A DNA stretch of 10,709 bases from CF-13 sp036782775 (GCA_036782775.1 DAIPYJ010000094.1:1-10709); one strand, 5' to 3'; positions 1-6,561 are shown, counted from the stretch's first letter. Notes: generated from the letters alone by a model not told the origin. Numbers and translations are program-made.

Positions 1-1008
1 CGCCGCCGCCAGCAGGATCAGCGCCATATGGCTCATGACGACATAGCCAACCAGCCGGCGCAGGTTGTCCTGTCCGAGCGCCGCCAGCGCGCTCCACAGC
101 ACGGTGAGCACGGCGATCATGACCACGAAGCCGACGATCTTGTGAAAGCTGGTGTGGAACTCCCCGACGTTGATCCGGATCAGGCCATAGCCGCCCAGCT
201 TGACGACCACGCCGGCCAACAGCAGGCCAAGCGCGGGCGGCGCCTCGGCCACGCCATCGATGAACCAGCTGTGAAACGGAAAGACGGGCAGCTGGACGGC
301 AAAGGCGATGAAGAACAGCCACGACACCAGCAAGGCGCTGGCTGTGGGGACCGAGATGTCGTGCAACGCCGCCATGTCGAAGCTGTGCGTCTTGGCGGTC
401 AGATAAAGGGTGAGGATCGCCAGCAACAGCAGCGCGCTGCTCGCCAGCTGGATCGCCAGCAGCTTCCAGGCCGCCGCCAGGCGCCGCATCCCGCCGAAGC
501 GAGCGATCAGCAGAAACATGGGCACCGCCTGCAGCTGCCAGAAGAGAAAGAAGAGCAGATAGTCGAGCGAAGCAAAGACGCCGTTGACGCCGGTCTCGAG
601 CACGAGCAGCAGGATGAAGTACTCCCGGCTTTGCTCGCGGACACGGCTGGAGGCGAGGACCGCAAAGACGAACAGCACCGTGCTCAGCAGTAAGAGCGGC
701 ATGCTCACCCCGTCGACGCCCAGGTGATAGCTCGAGCTGAGCCCAGGCAGCCAGCCGCGCGTCTCCTCGAAGGCGTAGGTCCCGGTCTGGCCGCTGAAGC
801 CGTACCACATGAGCGCCCCCAGCCCGGCGACGATGGCGGCGACCGAGAGCGCAAACGATCGGATCCGTTCGCGGTTGGCGTCGGTCCGCGCCGGAAAGAA
901 GAGCAGTGCCAGGGCGCCGATGGCGGGGACCCAGACGATGGCGCTCAGCAGTAGGGTCGGAATCGACACGGTGGTCGTAGTGGTCGAGGCGGCCTCGAGT
1001 GGGATCAT
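1..1008 (-). CDS. nuoM: NADH-quinone oxidoreductase subunit M-like protein (partial, 3' end off window)
   Basis: This is an antiporter-like membrane subunit of a complex I-type enzyme, and 336 N-terminal residues are visible before the window edge. Family marks are the YHLGVDGVSMPLLLL segment (94-108), the TM5 block LFFLFWQLQAVPMFLLI (152-168), the TM7-TM8 block around FAVQLPVFPFHSW (236-248) and EAPPALGLLLAGVVVK (255-270), and QDNLRRLVGYVVMSHMA (313-329). The ATG overlaps the nuoL stop by 4 nt (ATGA), which fixes the start and implies translational coupling. Position 158 is Gln where the family has the essential TM5 Glu (E. coli E144), and position 239 is Gln where the family has the TM7 Lys (E. 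coli K234). Lys270 (E. coli K265) and His327 are kept. The usual LPDAH is FIDGV here. The NuoM assignment is firm within the proton-conducting subunit superfamily; whether the protein pumps is doubtful. Confidence 0.88.
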   Translation of the reverse strand, partial: MIPLEAASTTTTTVSIPTLLLSAIVWVPAIGALALLFFPARTDANRERIRSFALSVAAIVAGLGALMWYGFSGQTGTYAFEETRGWLPGLSSSYHLGVDGVSMPLLLLSTVLFVFAVLASSRVREQSREYFILLLVLETGVNGVFASLDYLLFFLFWQLQAVPMFLLIARFGGMRRLAAAWKLLAIQLASSALLLLAILTLYLTAKTHSFDMAALHDISVPTASALLVSWLFFIAFAVQLPVFPFHSWFIDGVAEAPPALGLLLAGVVVKLGGYGLIRINVGEFHTSFHKIVGFVVMIAVLTVLWSALAALGQDNLRRLVGYVVMSHMALILLAAA

Positions 1009-2942
1009 CCCGCCGTCCCCAGGAGGCCGGCGGCGAGAATCGTCACCAGGGCCAGGAGGAAGGCGCCGGCGATGATGCCGATTGCCAGCTGGCGAATCGG
1101 GAACTCAGCCAGCCACCGGCGCGGCCGCCCGGCATAGGCGAGGCTTTCGCCGATCAGGCCGCCGTCGACGACGCGCTCGTCCACCCAGCCGAGCCGCTCC
1201 GCAGCCGGCAGCAGCCCTCGCTCCGCGGCCAGCGAATATCCGCGACCCAGGTAGAGCCCTTCACCGACCGCCGTTTCGACGCGTTGGAGCAGCGTGATCC
1301 GCCTGGCACGACCGTAGAGCAACCAGGCGGCGGCCACCCCCGCCACTGCGGCGACGGTAATGATGCCGGCCGCGGCGAAATGCGAGTTCGCGAGCGGGAC
1401 GTTGCGGAACGTCACGAAGGCGATCGGATCCAGCCGCCCCGGAAGCCGACGGATGGCGCCGACGATCACCGACGCAATCGCCAGGATGGTCATGGCAAAT
1501 GCCAGCCGGCCCCCGGCATCGCGAATGCGGTCCGGCTCGAAGCGCCGCCGGCGCGCCGTTTCTCCCAGGCAGACCAGGGAGAAGATGCGGACGGCAGCCA
1601 TCGCGCCCAGGACCGTGACCGCGACCACGACGAGGATCGCCGGTCCGCTTTCGATCGCGAGCGCCTTCGATAGGATCGCGTCCTTGCTCCAGAAGCCGCT
1701 CAGCGGCGGGATGCCCGCCGCGGCCAGCGTCGCAATCAGCATCACCCAGCCCGTGAGCGGCATCCGGCGCCACAGCCCGCCCATTTGCGCCATCTGCTCG
1801 GTTCGCATCTCGCGAATCACGACGCCGGCCGCGAGAAAGAGCAACGCTTTCGGCCAGGCCTGGGTGAGCGCCTCGAAGACGGCTGCGCCGTACGCCGAGA
1901 TTCCCAGGGCCAGCACCATCAAGCCCAGCTCTCCCATCGTGGTGTAGGCGATGGCGCGTTTCAGGTTCCCCTGGAACAGGCCGAACACCATGCCCAGGAT
2001 GGCGGTGACGCCGCCGACGATCGCCAGCAGGGCAAGGGCACGGGGGCTGGCATGAAAGAGCGCGTAGTCACGCGCGATCAGGTAGACGCCGCAGAGCGCC
2101 GCGCCGGCGGAATGGAGCAGCGCCGCCGCGGGTGCCGGGGCCTGCGCGCTGCCAGGCAGCCAAACGTGCAGCGGAAACTGCGCCGACTTTGCGGAGGCCG
2201 CCAGGAAGACGATCGCGGCCATGATGAAAACGCCGTTCGTCGTGATCTTCGGCGTGTGATACATGGTCGAGAGCGTCTGGAAGTTGAGCTCGTTGAAGCG
2301 GAAGTAGACGTAGGCCATCGCAGCCAGCAAGGCGAGATCCCCGAGGACGGAGATGACGAAGGCCAATCCAGCGGCGGCGGTCGACTCCGGCCGCTGCCAC
2401 CAGTGCCCGATCATCAGGTAGGTCGAGACGCTGATCAACGCGAAGAAGACCAGCATCTGGAAATAGCTGATCGAGAGCACGACCCCGACCATGGCGAAGG
2501 TGGCGAAGAGCAGCACGCTGTAAAACCGAATCGGGCCGTCTTCGCGGCGCACGAAGGAGAGGCCGTAGAGCTGGATCAGGAGGCTGGCGAGGACGACGAC
2601 CGTGAGCATGACCGCCGACAGCGGGTCGGCCACCACGCCCCATTGCAGCGTAAATTCGCCGACTCCGCCCGACTGCCCGGTGAAGAACTGGAGGAAGGTG
2701 TAAGTCCGCTCCAGATGGAGCGGGTGCGCCAGCTCGATCGCCAGCACGAGCAGGGCGCAGATGGCGGCGGCCAGGGTGAAAACGACCGAAATCGCCAGGC
2801 TCAGCCGGCGCGAATCGATGGTGAAGGCGAGGATGATGATGAGCGCGATCAGCGGCAGGAGCAGCGTGAAGAGGGCGATCAGGGTCGGGCTCCAGGTGTC
2901 GAGCGGCCCACTGGGAGCCGCGGCGAGGAGCGCGAGCGTCAC
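1005..2942 (-). CDS. nuoL: NADH-quinone oxidoreductase subunit L-like protein
   Basis: A 645-residue antiporter-like membrane subunit, within the normal NuoL length range. It carries the broken-helix TM7 and following loop (AKSAQFPLHVWLP, 251-263; LLHSAG with His277; GVYLIAR, 285-291), the TM10-TM12 region (GNLKRAIAYTTMGELG, 325-340; WPKALLFL, 363-370) and GIPPLSGFWSKD. The C-terminal tail is amphipathic with a last helix near 615-638, as expected of the NuoL lateral helix and its anchor. The TM7 lysine (Lys252, E. coli K229) and TM12 lysine (Lys365, E. coli K399) are present. The TM5 motif GWEGVGLCSY of typical NuoL reads FFALISVSTY (166-175), so the essential Glu is Ala168. The GTG start follows the nuoK stop by 12 nt, and an in-frame stop lies just upstream, so no longer start is possible. 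The stop overlaps the nuoM start. Confidence 0.88.
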   Translation of the reverse strand: MTLALLAAAPSGPLDTWSPTLIALFTLLLPLIALIIILAFTIDSRRLSLAISVVFTLAAAICALLVLAIELAHPLHLERTYTFLQFFTGQSGGVGEFTLQWGVVADPLSAVMLTVVVLASLLIQLYGLSFVRREDGPIRFYSVLLFATFAMVGVVLSISYFQMLVFFALISVSTYLMIGHWWQRPESTAAAGLAFVISVLGDLALLAAMAYVYFRFNELNFQTLSTMYHTPKITTNGVFIMAAIVFLAASAKSAQFPLHVWLPGSAQAPAPAAALLHSAGAALCGVYLIARDYALFHASPRALALLAIVGGVTAILGMVFGLFQGNLKRAIAYTTMGELGLMVLALGISAYGAAVFEALTQAWPKALLFLAAGVVIREMRTEQMAQMGGLWRRMPLTGWVMLIATLAAAGIPPLSGFWSKDAILSKALAIESGPAILVVVAVTVLGAMAAVRIFSLVCLGETARRRRFEPDRIRDAGGRLAFAMTILAIASVIVGAIRRLPGRLDPIAFVTFRNVPLANSHFAAAGIITVAAVAGVAAAWLLYGRARRITLLQRVETAVGEGLYLGRGYSLAAERGLLPAAERLGWVDERVVDGGLIGESLAYAGRPRRWLAEFPIRQLAIGIIAGAFLLALVTILAAGLLGTAG

Positions 2943-2954
2943 GAGTGCGCCGGC

Positions 2955-3263
2955 CTACCCGCGGTCCGCGTCGATGGCGAAACTGCGGCCCTCACGATAG
3001 AGGGCGATGATCAACGCCAGGCCGACCGCCAGCTGCGCCAACGCGCTGGCCCCCGCGAACATGGCCATCGCCGCGGCCCCATTCTCGTTCGCCGCCCCTG
3101 AACCGAAGCGACCGAACGCGACGAAGGCGATCGCGCCGGCCAGCAGCATGAACTGGGCTCCGGCCAGGCTGACGAGGACGCTTCGACGAGCGGCGACGGC
3201 AAAGGCGCCGATTGCCAGCAGCGCCGCCGACGCGATCAAGAGCAGATTGAGACCCACCGTCAA
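2955..3263 (-). CDS. nuoK: NADH-quinone oxidoreductase subunit K-like protein
   Basis: A 102-residue protein with three predicted membrane helices (about 4-24, 28-50 and 63-88), matching NuoK in size and layout. After the first helix comes Arg-Arg and a second helix equivalent to the family's IGLEIMINA, here AGAQFMLLA (34-42). The third helix ends ALAQLAVGLALIIALYR (74-90), against AAAEASIGLALLL in E. coli. Both membrane glutamates of NuoK (E. coli E36 and E72) are therefore Gln (Gln37, Gln77), each encoded by CAG. The best start is TTG, overlapping the nuoJ stop as TTGA. A GTG two codons later is a possible alternative. The identity is supported by length, helix pattern, alignment and its place between nuoJ and nuoL. 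A MrpC-type relative is the main alternative and is less likely given the gene order. Confidence 0.8.
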   Translation of the reverse strand: MTVGLNLLLIASAALLAIGAFAVAARRSVLVSLAGAQFMLLAGAIAFVAFGRFGSGAANENGAAAMAMFAGASALAQLAVGLALIIALYREGRSFAIDADRG

Positions 3264-3853
3264 GGCGGCGGCGTCCTACGAATCCGCCTGGCGCCCGGAT
3301 CGATCGTTCTGGCCGTGCGGGAAGGCAGCACCGGAGCGGCACGAAGCAGGAGGCTCAGCCCCAGGGCTGCGGAGCCGAGCAGGACCACGACGGTCGCGAG
3401 GGCAACGACGTAATCCGTCGTCAGCGTCGAACCGAAGTCTTCGACGATGCTGCGGCCCGGTCGCACCGGCCAGGCGGTGGCCGCCAGGACGACCGCGAGA
3501 AGCGCCAGCATGACCGCCGCGACCGCGCCTCCGGCAATCCATTCGCGACTGAACGGGCCGACGGCAGTTGCGTCAAGTCCACTCGTGCGGCGCAGCATGC
3601 CCATGGTCAGCAGGCCCGAGACCAGCGTGAAGATCAGCAGCTGCACGGCGAATAACAGCGCGGGGGCCAGCGTGAGGTAGAGCAAGGCGACCAGCAGCAT
3701 GGTCGCAACGAAGGCGCCAACCGCCAGGCGCGCCTCCTGGAAGACCACGGTCGCTGCGGCGCTGGCGAGCATCAGGATCAGCAGCACATATATAAGGATG
3801 ACGAGCGGCGCCGACGAGATCGGGGCCGGCAGCGCGCCGATCAGCGGAAGCAC
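3260..3853 (-). CDS. nuoJ: NADH-quinone oxidoreductase subunit J-like protein (divergent)
   Basis: A 197-residue membrane protein with about five helices (roughly 17-37, 43-60, 64-87, 105-128, 147-170), the topology of NuoJ. The third helix, AVQLLIFTLVSGLLTM (69-84), aligns with the pi-bulge helix of NuoJ (typically AVQxxVYxGAIMVLF). The conserved Tyr is Phe75 and the Gly is Leu77. The last helix, DYVVALATVVVLLG (147-160), aligns with PYVLAVELASMLLLA of E. coli, placing Ala153 where the family has Glu. A basic, proline-rich tail follows (172-197). The GTG start is 24 nt after the stop of the FNR-like gene and in the same frame. I saw no good ribosome binding site. The assignment rests largely on position before nuoK and on helix pattern, because the sequence is far from typical NuoJ. 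Confidence 0.7.
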   Translation of the reverse strand: MLPLIGALPAPISSAPLVILIYVLLILMLASAAATVVFQEARLAVGAFVATMLLVALLYLTLAPALLFAVQLLIFTLVSGLLTMGMLRRTSGLDATAVGPFSREWIAGGAVAAVMLALLAVVLAATAWPVRPGRSIVEDFGSTLTTDYVVALATVVVLLGSAALGLSLLLRAAPVLPSRTARTIDPGARRIRRTPPP

Positions 3854-3877
3854 GGCGTCAGATTCTAAACAAGCGGG

Positions 3878-4660
3878 TCAATATTCCACGTCGCCTTCGC
3901 CAGGCGGCCAGTAGGTTTCTTCCTTGATCGAGGTCTGCTCGAAGCCCCGCCGGCGAAGGATATCCCGGGCGTTGACGATCATGCCGGCGTTGCCGCAGAG
4001 ATAGGCCGTCGTCGTCTCCGGCGTGAGCTCGAGGTTGTCTCCGTATTTGCGGATCAGGTCGTCCACCCTGCCTCGCTCCCCTTGCCACGCTGGATCTTCC
4101 CAGGGGCGGCTGATCGTCTGCAGGTAGGTCAGCCATTCGTGCTCGCCCGCCAGCTGCTTGAGCTCGCGATCGTAGCCGAACTCGTTGGAGCGCGAGACGC
4201 CCTGCAGCACGACCAGTCGAAATGGCTCCGAGAGTCGGCCTTCGTTCAGATCGCGGACCAGGGTGCGCACCATGCTGATGTAGGGCGCAACGCCGGTGAC
4301 CGTCGAGATCAAGAAATGCTGCGCGTGGCCGGACTTGAGGTCGATGTTGAAGATGCCCTTGGCCTTCTTGCGCATGTAGACGCAGTCGCCGATCTGCAGC
4401 TCGTAGAGCTGGGGCGAGAGCGCGCCCTCCGGGACCTTTTCGATGAAGAACTCGAGCTCGGGCTCGAGCGGGCTGGAGACGATCGAGAAGGCCCGCTCCA
4501 GGACCTTGTCATGATTGTCGACCCCGAAGGCGACGTATTGTCCGGCCTTGAAGCTGAGCGGCTCCGGCGGTTTCATCCAGACCGACCAGAGCGTGGGCGA
4601 ATAGTCTTCGCGGCGGGTGATCGGCACGAGCATGTACTTTTCGGAATGGTCGACCGGCAC
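3878..4660 (-). CDS. Ferredoxin/flavodoxin-NADP reductase-like FAD oxidoreductase
   Basis: A 260-residue soluble flavoprotein of the ferredoxin-NADP reductase superfamily, the usual size for bacterial Fpr. The N-terminal FAD-binding barrel has FKAGQYVAFGV (37-47) and the flavin motif RAFSIVSSP (56-64). The NADP domain begins with STVTGVAPYISM (119-130), in the position of the pyrophosphate-binding loop; many relatives have GTG where this has VTG. It ends with YLCGNAGMI (220-228), the usual CGN/CGxxxM nicotinamide-side motif, and a C-terminal KEETYW segment. No iron-sulfur Cys cluster is seen. It would move electrons between NAD(P)H and a ferredoxin or flavodoxin. The GTG start has AGGA 7 nt upstream. 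It lies 9 nt after the small membrane protein gene and 24 nt before nuoJ, where a complex I operon would usually have nuoI, so it may feed electrons to that complex; this role is inference. Confidence 0.85.
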   Translation of the reverse strand: MPVDHSEKYMLVPITRREDYSPTLWSVWMKPPEPLSFKAGQYVAFGVDNHDKVLERAFSIVSSPLEPELEFFIEKVPEGALSPQLYELQIGDCVYMRKKAKGIFNIDLKSGHAQHFLISTVTGVAPYISMVRTLVRDLNEGRLSEPFRLVVLQGVSRSNEFGYDRELKQLAGEHEWLTYLQTISRPWEDPAWQGERGRVDDLIRKYGDNLELTPETTTAYLCGNAGMIVNARDILRRRGFEQTSIKEETYWPPGEGDVEY

Positions 4661-4669
4661 GTCGCTATC

Positions 4670-4972
4670 CTATTCGGTCGCGGCGGGCTTGAAGGGCGGA
4701 CCGAAGATGAGGTCGAGGGCGACGCCGAAGACGATCGCAACCAGCCCGCCGGTCACGAAGCCGACGGTGGCGCCGGCCGACAGATAGCCTCGGCCCCAGA
4801 TGGCGCCGATCATGAACACGACGGTCCCGGTCGCCGCCAGCCAGTAGGCGTTCCGTCCTCGCCGAGCGAGCTCGACGGCGACGGCAAAGACCAGGCAGGC
4901 GAGGTAGACGAGCAAGACCAGGCCGGTGGTCCAGATCAGCGGATGCTGGGAGGCGGCGTCGAGCGGGATCAC
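4670..4972 (-). CDS. Small three-helix membrane protein, unknown function
   Basis: I do not recognise this 100-residue protein. Three hydrophobic helices are visible, at about 12-35, 41-62 and 68-91, with Arg-rich ARRGR (36-40) between the first two, predicted to be cytoplasmic by the positive-inside rule. The tail is short (GPPFKPAATE). The GTG start overlaps the mnmA stop as GTGA, and the stop lies 9 nt before the FNR-like gene, so it is embedded in the operon and probably translated by coupling. Its N-terminus, MIPLDAAS, nearly repeats the N-terminus of NuoM in this window (MIPLEAAS). Position next to an FNR and nuoJKLM suggests an accessory or anchor subunit of that membrane complex, but nothing in the sequence proves it. 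The same frame stays open far upstream inside mnmA; that extension is a shadow of mnmA. Confidence 0.7.
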   Translation of the reverse strand: MIPLDAASQHPLIWTTGLVLLVYLACLVFAVAVELARRGRNAYWLAATGTVVFMIGAIWGRGYLSAGATVGFVTGGLVAIVFGVALDLIFGPPFKPAATE

Positions 4973-6057
4973 CCCTCCGCGACCGCAATCGGACCGCCGC
5001 CGATGACCCGGTCGCCGTCGTAAAAGACGGCGGCCTGGCCCGGAGCCAGCGCGCGCTGCGGCTCGTCGAACTCGATTCTCGCCTGGTCGCCGAGCGGGGT
5101 GACGAGTGCCGTCGCCTCGGGCGCGTGGGAGCGGACCTTGACGCCGGCTTTGAATGGCGCTGCCGGGGGCTTGCCGCCGACATAGCGAACGCCTTCGGCG
5201 CGGCACGATCGGCGCAGCAGCTGGTCGGCGCCGCCGACGGTGAGGGTGTTGGTCGCGGCATCGATTCGGCTCACGTAATGGGCGGCCGTCTTCCCGCCGG
5301 CGGAATGGAGCCGCAGGCCGGAACGCTGGCCGACGGTGTACATCGCGGCCCCGTCGTGCTCCCCGATCACTGTCCCGGTGGCGTCGATCACGGGACCCGC
5401 CTGCACGCGCTCTTTGAAACGCTCCTTGAGCAAGGTCCGATAGCTGCCATCGGCAACGAAGCAAATCTCCTGGCTTTCGGGCTTGAGCGCGGTCTTCAGT
5501 CCCAGCTCGCTCGCCTTGGCCCGGACGCGATCCTTGCTCCACTCGCCGACGGGGAAGCGCAGCACCGCGAGCTGCTCCTGGGCCAGTTGATAGAGCACGT
5601 AGGACTGGTCCTTGCGCGGGTCGGCGGCTTTGTGCAGCGTGTAGCCGCCGGCCTCGCGCTCGATCCGCGCGTAGTGCCCGGTGGCGAGCGCATCGGCGCC
5701 GAGCGCCAGGGCCTTGCGCAGCAGCAGCCCGAACTTGACCATCTCGTTGCAGCGGATGCAGGGATTCGGCGTTCGTCCGCCGAGGTAGGCCTCGGTGAAG
5801 GGATCGATCACCGCCGCCCGGAAGTCCTCCTCGAAGTTGAGCACGTAATACCGGATGCCGAGCCGGTTCGCGACCCGCCGGGCGTCCTCGACGGCGTCGA
5901 GCGAGCAGCAACCATGGTGCTTGTCGAAATCGCGCGTGGCCATCTCTTTCGGCCAGAGCTGGAGCGTCAGGCCGAACACGTCATGGCCTTCCTCGCGCAG
6001 CAGGGCGGCGGCGACCGACGAGTCGACGCCGCCGCTCATCGCGACGGCGATCTTCAC
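4969..6057 (-). CDS. mnmA: tRNA-specific 2-thiouridylase MnmA
   Basis: A 362-residue enzyme that adenylates U34 and inserts sulfur at C2 in tRNAs for Lys, Glu and Gln, acting in the cytoplasm. The PP-loop ATP motif SGGVDSS (8-14) is at the N-terminus. The two catalytic cysteines are both present: Cys100 in TPNPCIRCNE (96-105) and Cys199 in ESQEICFV (194-201). The family segments ATGHYAR (125-131), KDQSYVLY (149-156) and YTVGQRSGL are intact, and the C-terminal beta-barrel ends IGGGPIAVAEG. It also has the insert GCCSLDA (49-55) found in many MnmA proteins. The GTG start overlaps the NIL gene stop as GTGA and places the PP-loop right at the N-terminus; the open frame runs 32 codons further upstream but that part lies in the NIL gene. 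The preceding sulfur-carrier and NIL genes suggest a sulfur-trafficking block. Confidence 0.95.
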   Translation of the reverse strand: MKIAVAMSGGVDSSVAAALLREEGHDVFGLTLQLWPKEMATRDFDKHHGCCSLDAVEDARRVANRLGIRYYVLNFEEDFRAAVIDPFTEAYLGGRTPNPCIRCNEMVKFGLLLRKALALGADALATGHYARIEREAGGYTLHKAADPRKDQSYVLYQLAQEQLAVLRFPVGEWSKDRVRAKASELGLKTALKPESQEICFVADGSYRTLLKERFKERVQAGPVIDATGTVIGEHDGAAMYTVGQRSGLRLHSAGGKTAAHYVSRIDAATNTLTVGGADQLLRRSCRAEGVRYVGGKPPAAPFKAGVKVRSHAPEATALVTPLGDQARIEFDEPQRALAPGQAAVFYDGDRVIGGGPIAVAEG

Positions 6058-6281
6058 GCCGGGTTCAGCTCGACCGCAATCCCCCGGCTGCGACAGAAGT
6101 CGAGCGCGCGCTCGATCTCGGCCTGTTCCCCGTCCAGCTCGAGCTCGACCCACCCGGTGTCGTTGCCGACGTCGGCTCGGCGGATATTGGTCACCACTTT
6201 GAAGTCCTGTCCCATGCGGTAGATCACCGGATCGTTGCGCGTGTCCCCGCGGTACGTCAGGCGCACCGTCGCCCGCGCCAC
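6054..6281 (-). CDS. NIL-domain protein
   Basis: A 75-residue stand-alone NIL domain, a small ferredoxin-fold domain also found at the C-terminus of the methionine importer ATPase MetN. Matching features are RLTYRGDTRNDPVIYRM (7-23), the FKVVTNI strand (27-33), GWVELELDG (43-51) and the closing helix plus IAVELN. Proteins of this type often sit beside MoaD/ThiS-like sulfur carriers in cysteine or thiolation gene groups, and the gene here lies between one such carrier and mnmA. A ligand-sensing or sulfur-transfer partner role is inference. The GTG start is preceded by GGAGG 8 nt upstream, and that site is formed by the last codons of the sulfur-carrier gene. Its stop overlaps the mnmA start by 4 nt. 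Confidence 0.85.
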   Translation of the reverse strand: MARATVRLTYRGDTRNDPVIYRMGQDFKVVTNIRRADVGNDTGWVELELDGEQAEIERALDFCRSRGIAVELNPA

Positions 6282-6285
6282 GACC

Positions 6286-6561
6286 TCAGCCTCCGGCGAC
6301 CGCCGGCACGATCGAGAGGTCGTCGCTGTCGCGCAACGGCGTCTTCAGCCCCGACCCGAAGCGGATGTCCTCGTCGTTTCGGTAGATGTTGATGAACTGG
6401 CGCAGCTCACCCTTGTCGTCGTAGAGCCGCTCGCGAAAGCCCGGATATTTCTGGTTGAGCTCATCGAGCGCCTGCGAGACATCACTGGCATTGACCTCAA
6501 CGATGGCCGCGCCGCGCGTGAGCTGCCGGAGCGCGCCGGGCACGCGAATTTTGATCGCCAT
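6286..6561 (-). CDS. MoaD/ThiS-family ubiquitin-like sulfur carrier (CysO-like)
   Basis: A 91-residue beta-grasp sulfur carrier whose C-terminus is VPAVAGG, the free Gly-Gly that is adenylated and thiocarboxylated in this family. The block QFINIYRNDEDIRFGSGL (55-72), followed by LRDSDDLSIVPAVAGG, is close to mycobacterial CysO, the sulfur donor for CysM-type cysteine synthesis, and less like MoaD proper. No CysM, Mec protease or MoeB-type activating enzyme is in this window. It is the first gene of the operon, and its ATG lies 9 nt after a TATAAT box, so its mRNA is probably leaderless or nearly so. It is 4 nt from the NIL gene. Being upstream of mnmA, it could also feed tRNA thiolation, though MnmA normally receives sulfur by the IscS/Tus route or directly. 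Confidence 0.9.
   Translation of the reverse strand: MAIKIRVPGALRQLTRGAAIVEVNASDVSQALDELNQKYPGFRERLYDDKGELRQFINIYRNDEDIRFGSGLKTPLRDSDDLSIVPAVAGG

Noticed and set aside
28..693. 221-codon plus-strand open frame at the left edge
   Set aside because: It is the antisense of nuoM, which reads through this stretch without a stop. The product is charged and has no recognisable fold.
1785..3101. 438-codon plus-strand open frame opposite nuoL/nuoK
   Set aside because: Its product is rich in Arg, Asp, Glu, Gln and Gly with no domain, as expected of the antisense of GC-rich membrane protein genes. The minus-strand nuo frames match known families throughout.
3861..3883. TTGACC and TAGAAT before nuoJ as a promoter
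   Set aside because: The two elements are only 8 nt apart, too close for a sigma70 promoter, and the TTGACC includes the stop codon of the FNR gene.
4670..5911. Minus-strand open frame of 413 codons covering mnmA in another frame
   Set aside because: Only its last 100 codons look like a real protein (three hydrophobic helices). The rest is an Arg-rich shadow of mnmA, so I kept just the GTG start at 4972.
6058..6153. 32-codon N-terminal extension of MnmA
   Set aside because: The extension is Arg/Gly-rich, overlaps the NIL gene, and would put the PP-loop far from the N-terminus, where the family has it.
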